Source: Rattus norvegicus (Eukaryota; Chordata; Mammalia; Rodentia; Muridae). From it: a stretch of DNA of 64,000 nt. The stretch is from the NCBI RefSeq assembly GCF_036323735.1, contig NC_086020.1:127753210-127817209 (forward strand), written 5' to 3'. The notes under the pieces are model-generated. The model did no database searches. It was given only the letters and a program-made list of their open reading frames with translations, and was not told the DNA's origin. Within the stretch, counting starts at the first letter, position 1. The number at the start of each line of letters is the position of its first letter. Positions 1-12,100 of the stretch are shown one piece after another. The position numbers and the translations under genes are program-made.

Positions 1-649
1 GCTTTCATGTTGGACAATGACCAAGAAATTATATTCTAAACATGTTGTAAGGAAATCATAACTAAGTATCTCACACATTCTTCTAAAAAACTATTTTTAA
101 AAATACAGTGGTTTTATTAATAAGTAAAATTTAGTTGTTCATTAGTGTATAAAATGTGAGCAGCAATTAATTTTCTTTGTAGGATAATTTTAAAAATATA
201 CATGTGTATGCATATAAATATATGTGCCATTTTGTAGAGATAGTTTTCTATGTTGGCCATATCCTGCATGGCTTTGGTTTTGATCTGACCATGGCATTGT
301 GTAAATAAAGGATAGATAGTTAAATATACATACAGAAAAGCTGAGATCAGGTAGGCGTGTACTTTGATGGGCTGCACCAAATATGCCATGAATGGGACTC
401 AGTAACTTTACTGTTCACAGTATGGGGGGTTAGCTATTCTAAATAGGAGGACTCTGTAAGTGAAACGTTTCAGACTCTCAACATCAAGGAAGAAGAAGCT
501 ACAGTTGTTATTTATGCACACAGTGATCGATTGTTCATAAACCTTTATACACACATATAAGACCAGAAGACGAGAGGAATGCTTTGGCATAGTTCTGACC
601 TTTGTTTATTTCACAGGAAAGGCTTTGTCATTACTATGGTTCTGGGTTC
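1..649. other. AT-rich unique DNA, no gene seen
   Basis: No coding signal, RNA gene or recognisable repeat. Open frames of 90 and 60 codons on the minus strand (117-389, 408-590) have no recognisable domain and are of a length expected by chance. Confidence 0.5.
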
Positions 650-1045
650 ATGCTGGAGAGCCTTATGTCAACTTGGCACAAGCTAAAGCCATCTGAATGG
701 AAGAACCCCCAATTAAGAAATTTCTTCCATAAGGTCATCTTGTAGACAAGCCTGCAAGGCATTTTATTAATTAATGATTGAAGTGATAGAGCCCATCCTA
801 TTTGGATGGGGCCATCCTGGGCTTGTGATCCAGGGTTCTATGAGAAAGTAGTCTGAATAAGCAAGAAGAAACAAGCCAGAAAGAAGAATTTCCCCATGGC
901 CTCTTCATAAGCTCCTGCTTGCAGGTTACTGCCCTGTTTGAGTTCCTGTCCAGACTTCCTTTAACAATGAACAGGAATTTACAGGAATAACCCAGATAAA
1001 TCCATTCCTATCCATGTTGCTTTGGTGATGGTGTTTCACCTGAAA
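650..1045 (+). repeat. Rodent dispersed repeat, diverged
   Basis: The stretch begins with CCTTATGTCAACTTGGCACA and ends with a segment resembling AATAAACCC...TTGCTTT...GGTGTTTCA. This pattern is familiar from a very common rodent repeat. The element at 61350-61735 has the same layout and a similar ending. I do not recall its Repbase name with certainty. Edges are approximate. Confidence 0.65.
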
Positions 1046-1189
1046 TGAAAAAAAAAAGAGGGGGGGTGGTTGTTTATAATGCTGTATATCTGTGAGTTGC
1101 TCCTGTGAGCAAGAATGGATCTAGTTCACATCTCAACACTAAATGTTTCTCATTGTTATCAACATGTTTGCATAGGTAATGCAATCCTT

Positions 1190-1203
1190 GACAATCTCTT
1201 CTT
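1190..1203. repeat. Target-site duplication, left copy
   Basis: GACAATCTCTTCTT lies immediately before the poly(T) of the minus-strand L1 and recurs exactly at 2598-2611 after the L1 5' end. This defines the insertion limits. Confidence 0.9.
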
Positions 1204-2597
1204 CTTTTTTTTTCTTTATTAACTTGAGTATTTCTTATTTACATTTCGACTGTTATTCCCTTTCCCGGTTTCTGGGCCAACATCCCCATCCACTTCTATA
1301 TGGGTGTTCCCCTCCCCACCCTCCCCCCATTACCGCCCTCCCCCAACAATGATGTTCACTAGGGGTTCAGTTTTAGCAGGACCAAGGGCTTCCCCTTCCA
1401 CTGGTGCTCTTACTAGGCCATTCATTGCTACCTATGAGGTTGGAGCCCAGGGTCAGTCCATGTATAGTCTTTGGGTAGTGGCTTAGTCCCTGGAAGCTCT
1501 GGTTGGTTGGCATTGTTGTTCATATGGGGTCTCGAGCCCCTTCAAGCTCTTCCAGTCCTTTCTCTGAATCCTTCAACGGGAGTCCTGTTCTCAGTTCAGT
1601 GGTTTGCTGCTGGCATCGCCTCTGTATTTGCTGTATGCTGGCTGTGTCTCTCAGGAGAGATCTACATCCAGTTCCTGTCGGCCTGCACTCCTTTGCTTCA
1701 TCCATCTGGTCTAATTGGGTGGCTGTGTATGTATGGGCCACATGTGGGGCAGGCTCTGAATGGGTTTTCCTCCTGCCTCCATTTTAATCTTTGCCTCCCT
1801 ATTCTCTGCCAAGGGTATTCTTGTCCCCCTTTTAAAGAAGGAGTGAAGCATTAGCATTTTGATCATCCATCTTGAGTTTCATTTGTTCTAGGCATCTAGG
1901 GTAATTCAAGCATTTGGGCTAATAGCCACTTATCAATGAATGCATACCATGTATGTCTTTCTGTGATTGGGTTACCTCACTCAGGATGATATTTTCCAGT
2001 TCCCTCCATTTGCCTATGAATTTCATAAAGTCATTGTTTTTGATAGCTGAGTAATATTCCATTGTGAAGATGTACCACATTTTCTGTATCCATTCCTCTG
2101 TTGAAGGGCATCTGGGTTCTTTCCAGCTTCTGGCTATTATAAATAAGGCTGCTATGAACATAGTGGAGCACGTGTCTTTGTTATATGTTGGGGCATCTTG
2201 TGGGTATATGCCCAAAAGAGGTATAGCTGGGTCCTCAGGTAGTTCAAAGTCCAATTTTCTGAGGAACCTCCAGACTGATTTCCAGAAAGGTTGTACCAGT
2301 CTGCAATCCCACCAACAATGGAGGAGTGTTTCTCTTTCTCCACATCCTTGCCAGCATTTGCTGTCACCTCAGTTTTTGATCTTAGCCATTCTCACTGATG
2401 GGAGGTGAAATCTCAGGGTTGTTTTGATTTGCATTTCCCTTATGACTAAAGATGTTGAACATTTCTTTATGTTTTTGTCAGCCATTTGGCATTCCTCAGC
2501 TGTGAATTCTTTGTTTAGCTCTGAGCCCCATTTTTAATAGGGTTATTTGTCTCCATGCGGTCTAACTTCTTGAGTTCTTTGTATATTTTGGATATAA
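1204..2597 (-). mobile_element. 5'-truncated young rat L1
   Basis: Poly(T) at 1205-1219 is followed by the complement of the L1 3'UTR and then the complement of the last roughly 220 codons of ORF2. The 3'UTR matches those of the full-length copies in this window, including their terminal segment. Truncation falls in ORF2 at the sequence TATATCCAAAATATAC (read on the minus strand). An exact 14-bp TSD flanks it, as expected for target-primed reverse transcription that stopped early. It is dead on arrival, with no promoter and no ORF1. Confidence 0.93.
1919..2367 (-). pseudogene. L1 ORF2 C-terminal remnant
   Basis: A minus-strand frame of 111 codons (1919-2254) encodes the ORF2 C-terminus and ends in the family's ...HSLISGY tail. 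Just upstream the homologous reading moves to another frame (2152-2367), which contains a WKEP-free, Cys-region-like segment. At least one frameshift therefore separates the two. The fragment lacks the endonuclease and reverse transcriptase domains. It belongs to the truncated L1 at 1204-2597 and has no promoter. Confidence 0.85.
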
Positions 2598-2611
2598 GAC
2601 AATCTCTTCTT
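2598..2611. repeat. Target-site duplication, right copy
   Basis: Exact repeat of the 14 bases at 1190-1203. Confidence 0.9.
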
Positions 2612-3459
2612 AATCACCCCTATCTTTGTTACCTCCTCCCAGGAGACAACTATTAGGTAATTGCCATATGTGTGGTCGACTCTTTCTGAATTCAAGTTCC
2701 ATGATGTCATGGATATGTCAAATATTTATGTTTGTAAAGTTGATTTGTGATTCTAATTAGCTATTTTTGATTTATTTGTGCATTGGGATGCAAATGTTTA
2801 CTTTTTTCTGTAGAAATGCTTTCTTTTACATAAACATGATAGCATGGAGCCTTAAAAATATGAGACGAGAAGTAGAATTCTCTATATTTATTAGAATTAA
2901 CTTTTCTAAGGATACTTAATGTTATAGATATTGTGAGGTAACCATATGTCTGTAACCTAAGACAACTTTTAGTAATAAAAACAAAGAAATGTGTAATATG
3001 AAGAGCCTGTGACCATTATGGATCCAGGGACACCCACAGATTACGTTATGGTTCTGACAAGGTAGTTGTCTTGATTCTAAGTATCTGTCTGAAATTCTTT
3101 GCATAAAAGCACATAGCTAGACATATTCTGGTTTTTGACTATTCAGATGTACAGACATAATAGGCATTGTACTTGCTATAGAATTTAATCCATGTGTCAT
3201 ATTTTTGTCAAAAGAACAACTCTAGAACAAGGGCTGAGTCATTTGAATTAATTCAGTCCAAGTTTCACTGCTCTTGGATTATAAATCAGAGTCGTATTAT
3301 CAATGACTACAGAAAGGGTTTTTCCTGTTTTCATAATACAGATCATCATGTGATATATGTTGAATCTTGCCAAGGTAACTCCCTTTTTAAATATGTGAAG
3401 ACACATGGCTGGAGCCCAAGACTTATAGAGTGATATTTTTTCTTGTATCTTCTATATTT
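2612..3459. other. Unique DNA between two L1 tails
   Basis: I see no repeat family, exon or RNA gene. A 79-codon frame at 3194-3433 on the plus strand has no recognisable domain. Confidence 0.5.
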
Positions 3460-3856
3460 CTTTTTTTCCATCTTTATTAAATTGGGTATTTCTTATTTAC
3501 ATTTCAAATGTTATTCCATTTCCTGGTTTCCATGCCAACATTCCCCTAACCCCTCCTCCTCCCATTCTATATGGGTGTTCCACTCCCAATCCTCCAACCA
3601 TTACTGCCTTCCCCCCCAACAATCATATTCACTGTGGTTTTAGTCTTGGCAGGACCAAGTGCTTCCCCTTCCACTGGTGCTCTTACTAGGCTATTCATTG
3701 CAACCTAGGCGGTTGGATCCCAGGTTCAATCCATGTATAGTCTTTGGGTAGTGGCTTAGTCCCTGGAAGCTCTGGTTGGTTGGCATTGTTGTTCATATGG
3801 GGTCACAAGCCCCTTCAAGCTCTTTCAGTCCTTTCTTTGATTCCTTCAACGGGACC
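3460..3856 (-). mobile_element. Short L1 3'UTR fragment
   Basis: A poly(T)-like start (TTTTTTTCCATCTTTATTAAA) is followed by the complement of the L1 3' end. It runs to CCTTCAACGGGA, where homology to the L1 3'UTR stops. The 3'-end wording (AAATTGGGTATTTC) is the same variant as in the inverted L1 at 19851-21365 and differs from copies A and B, so it belongs to a somewhat older subfamily. I could not find a convincing TSD. Confidence 0.88.
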
Positions 3857-3978
3857 ATTTAGATTCATATTTTATAATAAAATTGGTTTGTTAGTGATAG
3901 ATGCTCTGCTGCTTTTCATAGTCACTAGAAGTGAAAATGCCTGTCAGTTTTCACAGCTAATGTATTTGAGATTTTGGA

Positions 3979-4014
3979 TGTGTGTGTCTGTGTGTGTGTG
4001 TGTGTGTGTGTGAG

Positions 4015-4046
<32 letters not shown>

Positions 4047-4059
4047 GTCAGACTATAAG

Positions 4060-4107
<48 letters not shown>

Positions 4108-4155
4108 AGTCTATATATATATATACTATAAGTCTATATATATATATATATATAT
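3979..4155. repeat. Compound TG / CT / TA microsatellite
   Basis: (TG)n with a few interruptions (3979-4046) gives way to (CT)n (4060-4080) and then (AT)n (4080-4155). The motif TATAAGTCT recurs three times at the block boundaries, suggesting local duplication of the junction. Confidence 0.93.
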
Positions 4156-4999
4156 TTCTACTTAATACTATAAAAGACACATTCTAATTTTCCAAAAAGA
4201 AGCAGTGAAAACAGAGATCATAGCCTGGAGAAATAAGATATAAGATGCCTGACTATCAAAGAAATGCCACTTTGGAATGAAAGGCCACTAGAAAATGCAA
4301 TAATGTGAACATGAAATTGAACAAATCTTCAAATTGAACATAAAGAGGTCACATCTTAGTACTTCTCTTCACTTTACAAATGGATCTCTCAACTGCTCTG
4401 ATGTAAAAGATGGCAAGAAGTAATTTATATTGTTCACATCTACTATTTAATGACTCCAAGAAGTGAAAGCTAATTTTGCTTGTGTTCACATTCACTGCAG
4501 ACACTTGTCACAAGTTGCTTATAACTTTGTAAGGCTACTTATCAGAAATGGAGAGTTAAATATTGAGTGTGAAATCATAACAAAGTTTCTAGAATCCTTA
4601 AAACGTCTGTGACAACTAATGTGAGAAATTCAAAGGTATACTTTAGGCAATATACACTCCTATAAGCTATTTGTAATCAAGAAAAAGGGAAATTTATTTA
4701 AAAATAATTGATTACATTAAGAAATCACCCGTCAATTAAATGAATCAAATTTAATTTGTAAATTTTATGAAAATGAAAGGCTAATATAACCACCAACTTT
4801 ATAGAAACTTTACTCAAGTTGTTGTATGGTACAGGACTGTCACTGAATTCTGAAAGGTGAGGCAGGAGGATTGAAAGGTTGAAGACACCCTGGGTTATAT
4901 TATAATATTCTCTCTCAAATACCATAATGGTACAAATGAAGGTCTGTATTAGACAGTATGCAAAAGAGTATGATTGGACTTATTCTCTAACAGTGATGG
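4156..4999. other. Unique AT-rich DNA
   Basis: No gene, RNA or dispersed repeat recognised. Confidence 0.5.
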
Positions 5000-5153
5000 C
5001 AGAAAATGGAGAAGGAAGGAAAAGAGACATAGAGAGAGACACAGAAAGTGAAGAGAGAGACACAGAGACAGATATATAGAGAGACAGAAAGAGAGACAGA
5101 GACAAAGACAGAGGCAGAGGTAGAGAGATAAACAGAGACAGACACAGAGAGAG
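5000..5153. repeat. GA/CAGAGA-rich simple repeat
   Basis: Near-pure purine-rich repeats of AGAGACA and AGAGAGACAG. The serine/leucine-rich minus-strand open frame across it is a translated repeat, not a gene. Confidence 0.9.
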
Positions 5154-7123
5154 ATTAGTTCTCAATTTTTATATGAGATGTTATTATTTGCATGCAGTAT
5201 ATTTTCAAAGAGTTTCAATATTTTAAGGGCATTCTCTATCTTTGAATATTCAGTTAAAATATACAAATTTTGCATCTTCATGTGATTCAAACTTTCATGT
5301 TTTTGTTCTTTGTGGGAAGTGTTAAAATGAGACATGACAAGTACTTTTTTTGGTGAGGGTCTTTAATGAATTTCCTTACAACCTTGGGACTTGTAGCCTT
5401 CTCTTTGATTCTTAAATGCTCTGGAGCAGACTGGATATGTTCTAGAGTCCTTCCGTTTGGACCATGAGATAATAATGTTCTTTACTTACAGGTCTGAATT
5501 TAAAACCTCAGCTGAACTCTCTGGACATGGTAGCTTTTTCAGTCTGCCAGTTTCTATCTTCTCATTGGGGAGCTGAGACCGCTGATATTCAGACCTGCCT
5601 CTTAGATCTTAAAAAGATGATAAAACAATTTTAAAGATGTGCATAATTTCCTTAGTTTAGAAGATAAAGAAAGGCAAAGAATAAAATTCATCTTAGTTGT
5701 GTCTTGAATAATTTGTCTTAACTTTACTTGTTTTTCATTAATAGTCTCCCTACGTAGTTATAATCTTATAGGTCAGATACCACATGCTGCAGGGAGTCTG
5801 AGTTTCTTTCTCTATCCAGAACTTTTCCAGGCCCACCATTTCTTATAATGTCCCTCATCTTTGATGTTTTCTGAGACAATTTAAGCTGATGCTTTTATAA
5901 GGCCCGTTATCAATACTGTGATGAGGTCCTCCCCTTATGTTTTAAGTTTTAAATTGTGATAAAATACACCAATATAGTGTAGTTAGAAATGTATTCTTTA
6001 CCATTACCTTGTCCTCTTCCCACCCTTCCTTGCTTCCCCTTCCCCCACTCCTTCCCTACCTTCCTTTCTTCTTTCTTCCTACATTTGCTTTTGGCAAACT
6101 TCTATGACATTTATGAGCTATTTATTCACTATGTTTTATTGATCCGAATTCTGTCTACTCTGCAAACTGTGTTGTATTTCCATTGCAGTTTTTTGCAGAG
6201 AGCATCTGAATTGGAAACAGAGTCCTTGCCTATGCACTGTAGTACAGATTCAACCTTTCTCTCAGAACTCCTTGATCTATTTTGAGAAAGATGTCTTACA
6301 AATACTACTTATTACATCTTCACTTTACCTATAACCTTTCAGCAGTTTTCTACAACCAATTTAAAGAGTTCCTAGTGCTTAACAAGGACAGTAAGTCCTT
6401 GTGAAAAGTTGTCTTTGCTCACTTCTTAAAGTTCATCTCTTACTTCCTCTTTACTAAAATCTATCTGAGCTTTAGATACCTGAGACTTAATTTAGGCTAC
6501 ACACATTGTGTTCCTAAACAGGCATTAAAGTAGGCAATTAATTCTTTCTGGAGAGCCTTTCCCACTCTATATCATTATTAGACAAATAATAATAAAGTAC
6601 CTCAGCCCATTCTTATTATACTCGGCTTTATGACAGGCTGCCTATCTGCAAAGTCTATACCCCTCTGTAAAGATATTGATATAGCTGAGTTAAAGAAGAA
6701 ATTATATTTTCTTATTATGGGCCTAGAAGCTGAAAGTATAAAATTTTGGGGTAACTCATATAGACAGTAGAATTCAGATGTAAAGAAAGTTTAAGTTCTA
6801 GTTCAAATACCACATCAAAAACATGTATAATAGTAATAAAATTTGGTCAATTATTATAGCAAAGGTGTTATAAGTAATATTTGTATTTGTAATATGTAGT
6901 ATATGTATACATGTATGTATAGATTTTAAGGTTATATATGTATGTGTATAATATTGTATGGATAATAAGACAAATATGTGTATACATGATAAAACTATAC
7001 AATAAGGTGCCTTTGCAAATGTAGTTACTACAATTCAGAACCATCGCCATACGATAGATGTAGTTTGGAACTCAAGTGTTCCCCAAAAGCTTATCAATTC
7101 AGATATTATTTCCAACTTTTGAC
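5154..7123. other. Unique AT-rich DNA, with a pyrimidine-rich patch
   Basis: Nearly 2 kb without recognisable genes or interspersed repeats. A C/T-rich patch lies at 5998-6080. AT-rich simple sequence with TATGTAT motifs lies at 6870-6960. The 98-codon frame at 5989-6285 is mostly the translated pyrimidine patch. Confidence 0.5.
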
Positions 7124-7139
7124 AAAACTGGACAAGTAG
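7124..7139. repeat. Target-site duplication of L1 copy A, left
   Basis: AAAACTGGACAAGTAG precedes the first L1 base and recurs at 13730-13745. The leading As of the right copy cannot be told apart from the poly(A) tail. Confidence 0.93.
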
Positions 7140-8044
7140 CTGCCGCCGCAGAGAGCCCTTGGGCAGCACCCCGCGAGCAAACTTGAGCCTCGGGACCACA
7201 GGTAAGACCAACTTGTCTGCTGCAAGAGAGGTGCCTGGTGAGATCAGGACACACAGAGGCAGAGTTCATCTAGGACCGGGCACGTCCTGTGTTTGCCAGA
7301 GGTCCCACGCCCGCGGATCCCTGGCCCGCAGCAGCTCTCTGCTCCCAGACCCTGTGGGAAATACACCTCACCGCCTGATCAGGTGGGCACTCCTGAGGCT
7401 GCAGAGCTGAAGAGACCACCAACACTGCCCACCCCTGCCCACATCCCTGGCCCAAGAGGAAACTGTATAAGGCCTCTGGGCTCCCATGGGGGAGGGCCCA
7501 GGAGCGGCAGGACCCCTGCCTGAGACACCGCTGGAACCTGAGGGAAACAGACCGGATAAACAGTCCTCTGCACCCAAATCCCGTGGGAATGAGAGCTGAA
7601 CCTTCAGAGAGGCAGACAAGCCTGGGAAACCAGAAGAGACTGCTCTCTGTACATAAATCTCAGACGCCAGAGGAAAACACCAAAGGCCATCTGGAACCCT
7701 GGTGCACTGAAGCTCCCGGAAGGGGCGGCACAGGTCTTCCTGGTTGCTGCCGCCACAGGAGCCCTTGGGCAGCACCCCGCGAGCAAACTTGAGCCTCGGG
7801 ACCACAGGTAAGACCAACTTGTCTGCTGCAAGAAAGCTGCCTGGTGAACTCAAGACACAGGCCCACAGGAACAGCTGAAGACCTGTAGAGAGGAAAAACT
7901 ACACGCCCGAAAGCAGAACACTCTGTCCCCATAACTGACTGAAAGAGAGGAAAACAGGTCTACAGCTCTCCTGACACACAGGCTTATAGGACAGTCTAGC
8001 CACTGTCAGAAATAGCAGAATAAAGTAACACTAGAGATAATCTG
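7140..8044 (+). promoter_or_regulatory. L1 5'UTR with repeated promoter unit
   Basis: GC-rich compared with the AT-rich surroundings, as expected for an L1 internal RNA polymerase II promoter. The first roughly 90 bases (7140-7230) recur at about 7747-7837 with few changes (both contain GAGCAAACTTGAGCCTCGGG). The 5'UTR thus holds one complete unit of about 607 bases followed by the start of a second, which joins the non-repeated stretch before ORF1. Both units contain CAGGTAAGACC, a close match to a splice donor (GT at 7202 and 7808). Promoter activity is inferred from the family, not shown by the sequence. Confidence 0.85.
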
Positions 8045-9061
8045 ATGGCGAGAGGCAAGCGCAGGAACCCAAGCAACAGAAACCAAGACTACATGGCACC
8101 ATTGGAGCCCAATTCTCCCACCAAAACAAACATGGAATATCCAAACACACCAGAAAAGCAAGATCTAGTTTCAAAATCATATTTGATCATGATGCTGGAG
8201 GACTTAAAGAAAGACATGAACACACTTAGGGAAACACAGGAAAACATTAATAAACAAGTAGAAGCCTACAGAGAGGAATCGCAAAAATCCCTGAAAGAAT
8301 TCCAGGAAAACACAATCAAACAGTTGAAGGAATTAAAAATGGAAATAGAAGCAATCAAGAAAGAACACATGGAAACAACCCTGGATATAGAAAGCCAAAA
8401 GAAGAGACAAGGAGCTGTAGATACAAGCTTCACCAACAGAATACAAGAGATGGAAGAGAGAATCTCAGGAGCAGAAGATTCCATAGAAATCATTGACTCA
8501 ACTGTCAAAGATAATGTAAAGCGGAAAAAGCTACTGGTCCAAAACATACAGGAAATCCAGGACTCAATGAGAAGATCAAACCTAAGGATAATAGGTATAG
8601 AAGAGAGTGAAGACTCCCAGCTCAAAGGACCAGTAAATATCTTCAACAAAATCATAGAAGAAAACTTCCCTAATCTAAAAAAAGAGATACCCATAGGCAT
8701 ACAAGATGCCTACAGAACTCCAAATAGATTGGACCAGAAAAGAAACACCTCCCGTCACATAATTGTCAAAACACCAAACACACAAAATAAAGAAAGAATA
8801 TTAAAAGCAGTAAGGGAAAAAGGTCAAGTAACATATAAAGGCAGACCTATCAGAATCACACCAGACTTCTCGCCAGAAACTATGAAGGCCAGAAGATCCT
8901 GGACTGATGTCATACAGACCCTAAGAGAACACAAATGCCAGCCCAGGTTACAGTATCCTGCAAAACTCTCAATTAACATAGATGGAGAAACCAAGATATT
9001 CTATGAAAAACCAAATTTACACAATATCTTTCTACAAATCCAGCACTACAAAGGAAAATAA
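8045..9061 (+). CDS. L1 ORF1 protein, C-terminus altered by frameshift
   Basis: Encodes 338 residues of the L1 RNA-binding chaperone, which trimerises and coats L1 RNA in cytoplasmic ribonucleoprotein particles. The start ATG follows the 5'UTR, and MARGKRRNPSNRNQ matches the start in copy B and in the inverted L1 at 21126. A long Glu/Lys/Gln-rich coiled coil spans about residues 50-165. The RRM begins near RRSNLRIIG (residues 176-184). The C-terminal domain includes REKGQVTYKGRPIRIT (about 267-282). Compared with copy B, one base is missing near 9006, so the last 17 or so residues are read in another frame and end early. There is also a one-codon difference near residue 58. The RNA-binding core is open. 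Expression is unknown. Confidence 0.93.
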   Translation: MARGKRRNPSNRNQDYMAPLEPNSPTKTNMEYPNTPEKQDLVSKSYLIMMLEDLKKDMNTLRETQENINKQVEAYREESQKSLKEFQENTIKQLKELKMEIEAIKKEHMETTLDIESQKKRQGAVDTSFTNRIQEMEERISGAEDSIEIIDSTVKDNVKRKKLLVQNIQEIQDSMRRSNLRIIGIEESEDSQLKGPVNIFNKIIEENFPNLKKEIPIGIQDAYRTPNRLDQKRNTSRHIIVKTPNTQNKERILKAVREKGQVTYKGRPIRITPDFSPETMKARRSWTDVIQTLREHKCQPRLQYPAKLSINIDGETKIFYEKPNLHNIFLQIQHYKGK

Positions 9062-9176
9062 ATGGTAAAGCCCAACATAAGGAGGCAAGCTATACCCTAG
9101 AAGAAGCAAGAAACTAATCGTCTTGGCAACAAAACAAAGAGAATGAAAGCACACAAACATAACCTCACATCCAAAT

Positions 9177-12100
9177 ATGAATATAACGGGAAGCAATAAT
9201 CACTATTCCTTAATATCTCTCAACATCAATGGCCTCAACTCCCCAATAAAAAGAAATAGATTAACAAACTGGATATGCAACGAGGACCCTGCATTCTGCT
9301 GCCTACAGGAAACACACCTCAGAGACAAAGACAGACACTACCTCAGAGTGAAAGGCTGGAAAACAACTTTCCAAGCAAATGGTCAGAAGAAGCAAGCTGG
9401 AGTAGCCATTCTAATATCAAATAAAATCAATTTTCAACTAAAAGTCATCAAAAAAGATAAGGAAGGACAATACATATTCATCAAAGGAAAAATCCACCAA
9501 GATGAACTCTCAATCCTAAATATCTATGCCCCAAATACAAGGGAAACTACATATGTAAAAGGAACCTTACTAAAGCTCAAAACACACATTGGACCTCACA
9601 CAATAATAGTGGGAGATTTCAACACCCCACTCTCATCAATGGACAGATCATGGAAACAGAAATTAAACAGAGATGTAGACAGACTAAGAGAAGTCATGAG
9701 CCAAATGGACCTAACGGATATTTATAGAACATTCTATCCTAAAGCAAAAGGATATACCTTCTTCTCAGCTCCTCATGGTACTTTCTCCAAAATTGACCAT
9801 ATAATTGGTCAAAAAACGGGCCTCAACAGGTACAGAAAGATAGAGATAATCCCATGCGTGCTATCGGACCACCACGGCCTAAAACTGGTCTTCAATAACA
9901 ATAAGGGAAGAATGCCCACATATACGTGGAAATTGAACAATGCTCTACTCAATGATAACCTGGTCAAGGAAGAAATAAAGAAAGAAATTAAAAACTTTTT
10001 AGAATTTAATGAAAATGAAGATACAACATACCCAAACTTATGGGACACAATGAAAGCTGTGCTAAGAGGAAAACTCATAGCGCTGAGTGCCTGCAGAAAG
10101 AAACAGGAAAGAGCATATGTCAGCAGCTTGACAGCACACCTAAAAGCTCTAGAACAAAAAGAAGCAAATACACCCAGGAGGAGTAGAAGGCAGGAAATAA
10201 TCAAACTCAGAGCTGAAATCAACCAAGTAGAAACAAAAAGGACCATAGAAAGAATCAACAGAACCAAAAGTTGGTTCTTTGAGAAAATCAACAAGATAGA
10301 TAAACCCTTAGCCAGACTAATGAAAGGACACAGAGAGTGCGTCCAAATTAACAAAATCAGAAATGAAAAGGGAGACATAACAACAGATTCAGAGGAAATT
10401 CAAAAAATCATCAGATCTTACTACAAAAACCTATATTCAACAAAATTTGAAAATCTTCAGGAAATGGACAATTTCCTAGACAGGTACCAGGTACCGAAGT
10501 TAAATCAGGAACAGATAAACCAGTTAAACAACCCCATAACTCCTAAGGAAATAGAAGCAGTCATTAAAGGTCTCCCACCAAAAAGAGCCCAGGTCCAGAC
10601 GGGTTTAGTGCAGAATTCTATCAAACCTTCATAGAAGACCTCATACCAATATTATCCAAACTATTCCACAAAATTGAAACAGATGGATCACTACCGAATA
10701 CCTTCTACGAAGCCACACTTACTCTTATACCTAAACCACACAAAGACACAACAAAGAAAGAGAACTTCAGACCAATTTCCCTTATGAATATCGACGCAAA
10801 AATACTCAACAAAATTCTGGCAAACCGAATCCAAGAGCACATCAAAACAATCATCCACCATGATCAAGTAGGCTTCATCCCAGGCATGCAGGGATGGTTT
10901 AATATACGGAAAACCATCAACGTGATCCATTATATAAACAAACTGAAAGAACAAAACCACATGATCATTTCATTAGATGCTGAGAAAGCATTTGACAAAA
11001 TTCAACACCCCTTCATGATAAAAGTCCTGGAAAGAATAGGAATTCAAGGCCCATACCTGAACATAATAAAAGCCATATACAGCAAACCGGTTGCTAACAT
11101 TAAACTAAATGGAGAGAAACTTGAAGCAATCCCACTAAAATCAGGGACTAGACAAGGCTGCCCACTCTCTCCCTACTTATTCAATATAGTTCTTGAAGTT
11201 CTAGCCAGAGCAATCAGCCAACAAAAGGATGTCAAGGGGATACAGATCGGAAAAGAAGAAGTCAAAATATCACTGTTTGCAGATGATATGATAGTATATT
11301 TAAGTGATCCCAAAAGTTCCACCAGAGAACTACTAAAACTGATAAACAACTTCAGCAAAGTGGCTGGGTATAAAATTAACTCAAATAAATCAGTTGCCTT
11401 CCTCTATACAAAAGAGAAACAAGCCGAGAAAGAAATTAGGGAAACGACACCCTTCATAATAGACCCAAATAATATAAAGTACCTCGGAGTGACTTTAACA
11501 AAGCAAGTAAAAGATCTGTACAATAAGAACTTCAAGACACTGAAGAAGGTAATTGAAGAAGACCTCAGAAGATGGAAAGATCTCACATGCTCATGGATTG
11601 GCAGGATTAATATAGTAAAAATGGCCATTTTACCAAAAGCAATCTACAGATTCAATGCAATCCCCATCAAAATACCAATCCAATTCTTCAAAGAGTTAGA
11701 CAGAACAATTTGCAAATTCATCTGGAATAACAAAAAACCCAGGATAGCTAAAGCTATCCTCAACAATGAAAGGACTTCAGGGGGAATCACTATCCCTGAA
11801 CTCAAGCAGTATTACAGAGCAATAGTGATAAAAACTGCATGGTATTGGTACAGAGACAGACAGATAGACCAATGGAATAGAATTGAAGACCCAGAAATGA
11901 ACCCAAACATATGGTCACTTGATTTTTGACAAAGGAGCCAAAACCATCCAATGGAAAAAAGATAGCATTTTCAGCAAATGGTGCTGGTTCTACTGGAGGT
12001 CAACATGTAGAAGAATGCAGATCGATCCATGCTTATCACCCTGTACAAAGCTTAAGTCCAAGTGGATCAAGGACCTCCACATCAAAGCAGACACACTCAA

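Noticed and set aside
8266..8700. Antisense 144-codon frame under L1 ORF1, also at 41313-41747
   Set aside because: The same frame appears in both copies because the sequence is nearly identical. It is a shadow of the lysine/glutamate-rich ORF1 with no independent support.
9809..10378. Antisense 189-codon frame under L1 ORF2
   Set aside because: Shadow of ORF2. Its hydrophobic Leu/Phe/Ser composition reflects the complement of A-rich coding DNA.
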